Source: Microbacterium sp. ProA8 (GTDB taxonomy: Bacteria; Actinomycetota; Actinomycetes; Actinomycetales; Microbacteriaceae). From it: a stretch of 64,000 bases of DNA. Location of the stretch: assembly GCF_039905635.1 (NCBI RefSeq), contig NZ_CP157000.1, positions 62,001 through 126,000 of the forward strand, given 5' to 3'. Of this stretch, positions 59,517 through 64,000 are shown in pieces. The notes beneath the pieces are model-generated. The model was not told the DNA's origin. It made no database searches and saw only the letters and a list, made by a program, of their open reading frames with translations. The translations under genes and the position numbers were made by a program. Within the stretch, counting starts at the first letter, position 1; every line of letters starts with the position of its first letter.

Positions 59517-60239
59517 TCAGCGAGCGCCGGCTGCGGCCGCCACCTTGGCGGCAGAGTTCGCGGCAGTGGCGATCACGTCGGCGACGGTCTCGGCCTGCGT
59601 GAGGAACAGGGCGTGGCTGCCGGGAACGTTCGTGATCTCGGCGCCGATGCGGCTGGCCATGTGCTGCAGCATCGCCTGGTCGAACGCCTTGTCCTCGGTG
59701 GCGATGACCGCCCAGCTCGGCTTGTCGCGCCATGCGGCAACCGTGACCGCTTCGCCGAACACGGCCATGTTGACCGGCACCTGACTGTCGGCCATGAACA
59801 TCGCGTCGGCCTCGCTCACGTCGGCGGCGAATCCGGCATGGAAGGCGTCGCGGTTGAGGTAGCCGAAGCCGTCGCCGGTCACGTCGATGACGAACTCGGG
59901 CGTGGCGGCGAAGCCCTCGTACTGCTGCCCGCTGGTCTCGCCGACATCCGGGATCAGGGCCGACACATAGACCAGCCCGGCGACCTTCGGGTGCACGCCC
60001 GCCTCGGTGATGACGGTGCCGCCCCACGAGTGGCCGACGAGGATGGCCGGACCGTCCTGGGCGTCCAGGACACGGTTGGTCGCAGCGACGTCGTCGGCGA
60101 ACGAGGTGAGCGGGTTCTGCACGATCGACACGCGGTAGCCGCGCGCGGTGAGGAGGTCGTAGACCCGGCGCCAGCCGGACCCGTCCGCGAACGCCCCGTG
60201 CACGAGGACGACGTTCTTGATCTCTTCGGTGGTTGTCAT
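59517..60239 (-). CDS. alpha/beta hydrolase
   Basis: The 240-residue hydrolase starts IKNVVLVHGAFADGSGWRRV, has VGHSWGGTVI with nucleophile Ser71, and ends with ITNVPGSHALFLTQAETVADV, giving the catalytic histidine. The sequence resembles actinobacterial hydrolases of the EstC/salicylate-esterase-like branch. AAGGAAGAG precedes the ATG. It is divergent from a GntR/FCD gene; a 12-bp palindrome repeated twice lies in the shared 145-base spacer, so the regulator probably represses it. The substrate is unknown. Confidence 0.88.
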   Translation of the reverse strand: MTTTEEIKNVVLVHGAFADGSGWRRVYDLLTARGYRVSIVQNPLTSFADDVAATNRVLDAQDGPAILVGHSWGGTVITEAGVHPKVAGLVYVSALIPDVGETSGQQYEGFAATPEFVIDVTGDGFGYLNRDAFHAGFAADVSEADAMFMADSQVPVNMAVFGEAVTVAAWRDKPSWAVIATEDKAFDQAMLQHMASRIGAEITNVPGSHALFLTQAETVADVIATAANSAAKVAAAAGAR

Positions 60240-60303
60240 GACTCTTCCTTCCGATTCGGCTCCGACGAGCCGGGTGGTTGTGAGGTGTAACACCAGCGAT
60301 ACG

Positions 60304-60315
60304 CAATATATTGCA
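60304..60315. promoter_or_regulatory. GntR operator copy 1 (GCAATATATTGC)
   Basis: A perfect 12-bp palindrome 65 bases upstream of the hydrolase start. The same sequence recurs at 60373-60384 and I saw it nowhere else in the window. Confidence 0.75.
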
Positions 60316-60372
60316 CACAGGATTCAAGACGCAAGAGGACATGCCGACTTGCATTCGCGGCCGACAACGTGC

Positions 60373-60384
60373 GCAATATATTGC
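60373..60384. promoter_or_regulatory. GntR operator copy 2 (GCAATATATTGC), abutting the regulator start
   Basis: An exact copy of the 60304 palindrome; its last base is next to the ATG of the GntR gene at 60385, so a bound dimer would cover the start codon region. The two centres are 69 bases apart. Confidence 0.75.
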
Positions 60385-61050
60385 ATGCCGATTCCTCAGC
60401 AAGCCCCAGGCGTGGACCGCAGGCTTCTGCGTGACGACGTCTTCCGTCGGTTGCGCGATGCGATCGTCGATTGCACGTTCCTGCCCGGCGAGCAGTTGAA
60501 AGACACAGATCTCGCCGAATGGCTCGGTGTGAGCCGGACGCCGGTGCGTGAAGCGCTGCTGCGGCTCGCGGCGAGCGGGCTCGTGATCGCCAAACCGGGC
60601 CGATCCACCACGGTGAGCGCCATCGATCCCAAAGCCGTCCGCGATGCCCGAGACGTCGTCGCTGCGATGCACGTGCTCGCCGTCCGTGAAATGGCGGGGA
60701 ACGCCACAGAGGCGGAACTCGACCGTATGAGGGATGCGAACCGCCGCTTCGCGGAGGCGTTGAGCGCGGGCGACATCGCCGCGGCGATGGACGCCGACGA
60801 GGACTTCCATCGAGTGCCCGTGACAGTACTCGGCAACGATGCGATCGTGTCGGTGCTGGACCAGTTCGGGCCCGTCGTGCGCCGTGCGGAGCGCATGCGC
60901 TTCGCCGCGGACGGCCAGTCTTCGCTCGAACGTCACGAGCAGCTCATCGCGCTGATCGCCGGCGGGGACGCTGAAGGGGCATCGGATCTGACCTTCAAGA
61001 CCTGGCACACCCTGTCCGTCGACGACGACCCGTCACCCGAACAGAGCTGA
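60385..61050 (+). CDS. GntR family regulator, FCD (FadR-like) subfamily
   Basis: The 221-residue protein has an N-terminal winged helix (LRDDVFRRLRDAIVDCTFLPG, LAEWLGVSRTPVREALLRLA) and a C-terminal all-helical FCD domain with DARDVVAAMHVLAVREMAG, AAMDADEDFHRVPV, and a later RHEQLIALIAGGDA, including the Asp/His residues that bind a metal and carboxylate effector. The ATG at 60385 has the operator palindrome directly on its upstream side and no ribosome site, so the transcript may be leaderless or very short. It is divergent from the alpha/beta hydrolase, its likely target. Confidence 0.92.
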   Translation: MPIPQQAPGVDRRLLRDDVFRRLRDAIVDCTFLPGEQLKDTDLAEWLGVSRTPVREALLRLAASGLVIAKPGRSTTVSAIDPKAVRDARDVVAAMHVLAVREMAGNATEAELDRMRDANRRFAEALSAGDIAAAMDADEDFHRVPVTVLGNDAIVSVLDQFGPVVRRAERMRFAADGQSSLERHEQLIALIAGGDAEGASDLTFKTWHTLSVDDDPSPEQS

Positions 61051-61163
61051 GCCGAAGAATTGCGGCGATGCCTCCACGCGCTGGAGGCACTCGCCGTCGT
61101 TCGCCGACGTCGCCGCGCTCGGGAATGCGCTCGTGACGAATCTCTTCGTCGCGAGAAAAACTG

Positions 61164-61192
61164 TTGACGGATGCCGCAGGCGGGCGTAACGT
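61164..61192 (+). promoter_or_regulatory. promoter of the ArsR-SRPBCC operon
   Basis: A near-consensus -35 box TTGACG (61164-61169), a 17-base spacer and TAACGT (61187-61192) as the -10 box are seen. The expected start of transcription falls at about 61199-61201, on the ArsR start codon, giving a leaderless mRNA. Confidence 0.65.
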
Positions 61193-61210
61193 ACAACCAA
61201 ATGGTTGTAC
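61191..61210. promoter_or_regulatory. ArsR operator: 20-bp palindrome over the start codon
   Basis: GTACAACCA-AA-TGGTTGTAC has two perfect 9-base arms. It covers the end of the -10 box, the predicted transcription start and the first three codons of the ArsR gene. It is the likely site of autorepression. Confidence 0.8.
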
Positions 61211-61641
61211 GAATTGAACTCACCGACGATGAGACCGATCGCGTGTTCCACGCGCTCGCGGCGGCGACGCGGCGTGACATCCTGCGCCGCGCGATCGAGC
61301 GCGAGCACTCGGTCTCGGCGCTCGCGCGCGACTACGACATGTCTTTCGCGGCGGTGCAGAAGCACGTCGCCGTGCTGGAGGCGGCCGGGCTCATCGTCAA
61401 GCGCGCCGAGGGCCGCGAGCGCCTCGTGCGAGCGGACCCGACGATGATCGCCCGCGCGCGTGCGCTGCTGGGGCACTACGAAGAGATGTGGCGCGGGCGC
61501 ATCGACCGGCTCGACGCACTCCTGGCGGGCCCGCGTGGGTCGGGGCCGCCGACGGCCCCGACCGGGCCTGACGAATCCACGACGCAGGAATCCACGACAC
61601 ACAAGTCCACGACGCAGCAATCCACGACACAAGGAGAATGA
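61201..61641 (+). CDS. ArsR/SmtB family regulator (SRPBCC-linked type)
   Basis: The 146-residue protein has a winged helix of the ArsR kind: FHALAAATRRDILRRAIER, then SVSALARDYDMSFAAVQKHVAVLEAAGLI in two pieces, and KRAEGRERLVRADP as wing. It lacks the metal-binding CxxC, so it is of the type paired with AHSA1/SRPBCC proteins rather than metal sensors. The ATG lies inside its own operator, and no ribosome site is visible. The C-terminus holds four near-identical five-residue repeats (ESTTQ-like). Its stop overlaps the next start by four bases. Confidence 0.9.
   Translation: MVVRIELTDDETDRVFHALAAATRRDILRRAIEREHSVSALARDYDMSFAAVQKHVAVLEAAGLIVKRAEGRERLVRADPTMIARARALLGHYEEMWRGRIDRLDALLAGPRGSGPPTAPTGPDESTTQESTTHKSTTQQSTTQGE
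61573..61632 (+). repeat. four 15-bp tandem repeats in the 3' end of the ArsR gene
   Basis: Copies at 61573, 61588, 61603 and 61618 share TCCACGACGCAG or TCCACGACACA. They can also be read as two 30-bp units. Each encodes one ESTTQ-like pentapeptide. Confidence 0.85.
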
Positions 61642-62624
61642 CAATGCCTGTCACCGATGTCACCACCGACGCAGAAGCGCTCACACTGACCATCACGGCC
61701 GAGTTCCCGGCCCCGGTCGAGCGCCTCTGGGAGGCCTTCACCGATCCCCGCCAGCTCGAGCGCTTCTGGGGCCCGCCCGGATACCCCGCGACGTTCACCT
61801 CGTTCGACCTCACGGTCGGGGGCCGCGCGCGCTACCTCATGACCAGTCCCCGGGGCGAGAAGTACCACGCGACGTGGGAGTTCCTCGAGATCGACGGCCC
61901 GCGCTCGCTCGCGGTGCTGGACTCGTTCGCCGATGAGACCGGCAAGGTGCTCGACGACATGCCGACCTCGCGGATGACGATGACCTTCGAGCCCACGTCA
62001 TCCGGCACGCGACTGGAGACCGTCACGCGCTTCACCTCGGCCGATGCGCTGGAGCAGGTCGTGGCGATGGGGATGGTCGAGGGCACGACCATGGCGATCA
62101 ACCAGCTCGACCGCGTGCTGCAGGGCCTGCGCGAGTACGCCGCGGGCAAGGGCACGCAGGTCGAGATCCTCGACGACAGGCACGTGCGGATCACCCGGCT
62201 CATCGACGGGCCGATCGATCTCGTGTGGCGCGCCCACCAGGAGCCCGAGCTGCTCGAGAAGTGGATGCTCGGACCCGACGGCTGGCGGATGTCGGTGTGC
62301 GAGGTCGACCCCGCGGTCGGCGGTCGCTACCGCTACGAGTGGGAGCCCCTCGAAGGCACCGAGGGCCGGCGATTCGGCTTCGACGGCGAGACCCTGCTCT
62401 CGGAGGCGCCGCGCCGAGCGGTCACCACCGAGCACATGACCGGGACGGACTACCCCTCGACGCTCAACGACCTGAACCTCGAGGAGGAGGACGGCGCCAC
62501 GCTCATCACGCTCCTCATCGAGTACCCCGACAAGGAGACGCGCGACATGGTGCTCGCCACCGGCATGACCGACGGCATGGAGACGAGCTACGCCCGTCTC
62601 GAGGGCGTGCTGGCCGCCGTCTGA
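61638..62624 (+). CDS. double AHSA1/SRPBCC domain protein
   Basis: The 328-residue protein contains two START-like AHSA1 domains. The first runs over residues ~8-155 (TAEFPAPVERLWEAFTDPRQ, FWGPPGYPATFTSFDLTVGG) and the second over ~165-328 (RLIDGPIDLVWRAHQEPELL, WMLGPDGWRMSVCEVDPAVG). The A-P/G-x-x-x-V-W-x-A-x-T/Q opening is present in both. Such helix-grip folds bind hydrophobic ligands; the ligand is unknown. It overlaps the ArsR gene (ATGA), which should control it. Confidence 0.88.
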   Translation: MTMPVTDVTTDAEALTLTITAEFPAPVERLWEAFTDPRQLERFWGPPGYPATFTSFDLTVGGRARYLMTSPRGEKYHATWEFLEIDGPRSLAVLDSFADETGKVLDDMPTSRMTMTFEPTSSGTRLETVTRFTSADALEQVVAMGMVEGTTMAINQLDRVLQGLREYAAGKGTQVEILDDRHVRITRLIDGPIDLVWRAHQEPELLEKWMLGPDGWRMSVCEVDPAVGGRYRYEWEPLEGTEGRRFGFDGETLLSEAPRRAVTTEHMTGTDYPSTLNDLNLEEEDGATLITLLIEYPDKETRDMVLATGMTDGMETSYARLEGVLAAV

Positions 62625-62644
62625 CGGGCGAAGCGGAGACGATG

Positions 62645-63523
62645 ATGACTGAGAACACCGTCACGCGCGCCGTGACCACTCATGTCGTGGGCGCCGGAGA
62701 CGACGCCATCACCTACGACATCCACGGCGACCTGACCGAGGCGACCGTCGATCGGCCCGCGCTGTTCCTCTTCGCCGGTCCGATGGACGCGAGCGGGCTC
62801 GCACTCCTCGCCGCGCGCATCACGGACAGGCCGGTGGTGACGTACGACCCGCGCGGTGCCGGGCGCAACCCCGTCGGCACCGCCGACATCACCGTCGAGC
62901 AGCACGCGTCCGATCTGCATCGCGTCATCGCGGCGCTCGGCGTCGGCAGCGTCGATGCCTTCGGCACGAGTGGCGGGGCGGTACACCTGCTCGCGCTCAT
63001 CACGGCCCACCCGGACGACGTGCGGATCGCCGTCGCGCACGAGCCGCCCCTCGCTGAGCATCTCCCCGACCGCGATGCGGTGCTCGCCGTGATCGCCGAC
63101 ATGAAGCGCACCTACGCCGAGCAGGGCGATGGCGCTGCAATGGCGAAGTTCATCGCCTTCGTGACGTTCGACGGACCGGTGCCCGACGACTACCTCGACG
63201 CAGCTGCGCCCGATCCCGAGATGTTCGGCATGTCGTCCGAGGATGACGGCGCCCGCACCAGTCCGCTGCTGCGGAACATGCCGGGGACCATCGCCTACAA
63301 CCTCGAGGTCGACGCGCTGCGAGCGCTGGGCGAACGCCTCGTCGTCGCGGTCGGCGTGGAGTCCGGCGACACGCTGGCCGCGCGCGGTGGCCGCTCGGTC
63401 GCCGCCGCGGTCGGCGTGCCGGTGGTGGAGTTCCCCAGCCACCATGCCGGCTTCACCGATCAGCCGGGGTATCCCGGCGACCCGGCGGGCTTCGCCGCTC
63501 GCCTTCAGGAGGTTCTCGGTTGA
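62645..63523 (+). CDS. alpha/beta hydrolase
   Basis: The 292-residue protein has the alpha/beta-hydrolase order: FLFAGPMDASGLALL, TYDPRGAGRNP, FGTSGGAVHLLAL with nucleophile Ser109 in G-T-S-G-G, and a C-terminal VVEFPSHHAGFTDQPG with the catalytic histidine. The ATG at 62645 is chosen over 62642 because the GGAG ribosome site is six bases before it, the better spacing. It lies 20 bases after the double SRPBCC gene, in the same operon as the ArsR regulator. The substrate is unknown. Confidence 0.88.
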   Translation: MTENTVTRAVTTHVVGAGDDAITYDIHGDLTEATVDRPALFLFAGPMDASGLALLAARITDRPVVTYDPRGAGRNPVGTADITVEQHASDLHRVIAALGVGSVDAFGTSGGAVHLLALITAHPDDVRIAVAHEPPLAEHLPDRDAVLAVIADMKRTYAEQGDGAAMAKFIAFVTFDGPVPDDYLDAAAPDPEMFGMSSEDDGARTSPLLRNMPGTIAYNLEVDALRALGERLVVAVGVESGDTLAARGGRSVAAAVGVPVVEFPSHHAGFTDQPGYPGDPAGFAARLQEVLG

Positions 63524-63622
63524 CGGATCGGGGCCGCCGCGAATTCGGCGGCGAGCCCCGCCACCCGCGCCCCTGAGGGCGTGACCGCGACGGTACGGTA
63601 CGACCAGAAGAAGGAGAGGACG

Positions 63623-64000
63623 ATGGCTACGACGTTCGACGTAGAGGTGAGCCGCGAATTCGATGCGCCGATCGAGCGCGTCTGGGGGGCGTGGACCACG
63701 CCCGCCGACCTGCGGGAGTGGTGGGGACCGGAGGGGTTCACGTGTCCTCGCGCCGAAGCCGACATCCGCGTCGGCGGCGCGATCATCGTGACGATGCGCG
63801 CGCCGGCGGAATGGGGTGGCGTCGACTACCACAACCGCTGGGACATCACCGAGCTCGAGGCGCCGACGACCCTCCGCTACATCATGCGATTCTGCGACGA
63901 GGACGGGACGCCGATCACCCCGGCTGAGGCCGGAGTCCCCACGGCGACGACCGAAGACGGCCGCCACGAGGTGACGTTGACACACCTCGGCGGCGGGCGC
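63623..64000 (+). CDS. AHSA1/SRPBCC domain protein, 5' part (runs off the window)
   Basis: The first 126 codons are in the window. They encode an AHSA1 opening, SREFDAPIERVWGAWTTPADL, then WWGPEGFTCPRAEADIRVGG and YHNRWDITELEAPTTLRYIM, closely following the family. AAGGAGAGG precedes the ATG. It is the third SRPBCC module in this cluster. Whether it shares the ArsR operon is unclear: the gap to the hydrolase is 99 bases and holds no obvious terminator. Confidence 0.85.
   Translation, partial: MATTFDVEVSREFDAPIERVWGAWTTPADLREWWGPEGFTCPRAEADIRVGGAIIVTMRAPAEWGGVDYHNRWDITELEAPTTLRYIMRFCDEDGTPITPAEAGVPTATTEDGRHEVTLTHLGGGR

Overview
The window is high-GC DNA from an actinobacterium, most likely a member of the Microbacteriaceae close to Microbacterium. 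This rests on strong G/C preference at third codon positions, many GTG starts, the recurring ggatgcc/ggcatcc word, and gene families typical of that group: DUF222/HNH endonuclease, Pr6Pr membrane proteins, a three-helix bundle domain protein, DUF6584, dodecin and YtrA-type GntR. No rRNA, tRNA, CRISPR array or replication origin was seen. The assignment is by eye, not by a database search.

Layout. 1-10 kb holds mostly single-gene units: two Pr6Pr membrane proteins, an HNH endonuclease, a methyltransferase, hydrolases, RidA, an S4 protein, dodecin, GNAT enzymes, a manganese catalase, an AraC regulator, a DHFR-fold reductase and a secreted lysyl-oxidase-like protein. 11-27.5 kb is a sparse accessory stretch of small hypothetical, membrane and stress-related genes. 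It contains an intact IS481-family element (13574-14675) with a perfect 6-bp target duplication, and several eroding genes: two interrupted by an in-frame stop, an orphan ANTAR domain, and two truncated genes that meet at a junction near 27.24 kb. 27.4-35.7 kb carries a WYL regulator divergent from an epoxide hydrolase, a two-gene fatty-acid methylation operon (bfaA-bfaB type), a DUF1254 protein and an orphan serine recombinase.

36-64 kb is denser and more chromosome-like. purA and purL mark core purine synthesis. The standout is a tightly overlapping block at 38772-44459: two membrane-anchored extracytoplasmic proteins, a Ycf46-like AAA+ ATPase, a DUF2997 mini-protein with a conserved-type GxxGxxC motif, a single-cluster radical SAM enzyme, a DUF1257/Ycf35-like protein and a membrane protein ending in a ComEA-like helix-hairpin-helix. 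Four successive start/stop overlaps point to co-production, and a 15-bp-stem terminator closes the block. The combination is here called a candidate undescribed radical-SAM/AAA+ system; its function is unknown.

Other operons are a YtrA-type GntR-ABC ATPase-permease unit with a near-perfect operator over its promoter; proVWX for glycine betaine/proline uptake; a patatin plus acyltransferase pair; tandem paralogous membrane-anchored proteins; a hydrolase/GntR divergon with two identical 12-bp palindromes; and an ArsR-SRPBCC-hydrolase-SRPBCC cluster. The promoter and operator of that last cluster overlap the ArsR start codon, suggesting a leaderless, autoregulated transcript.
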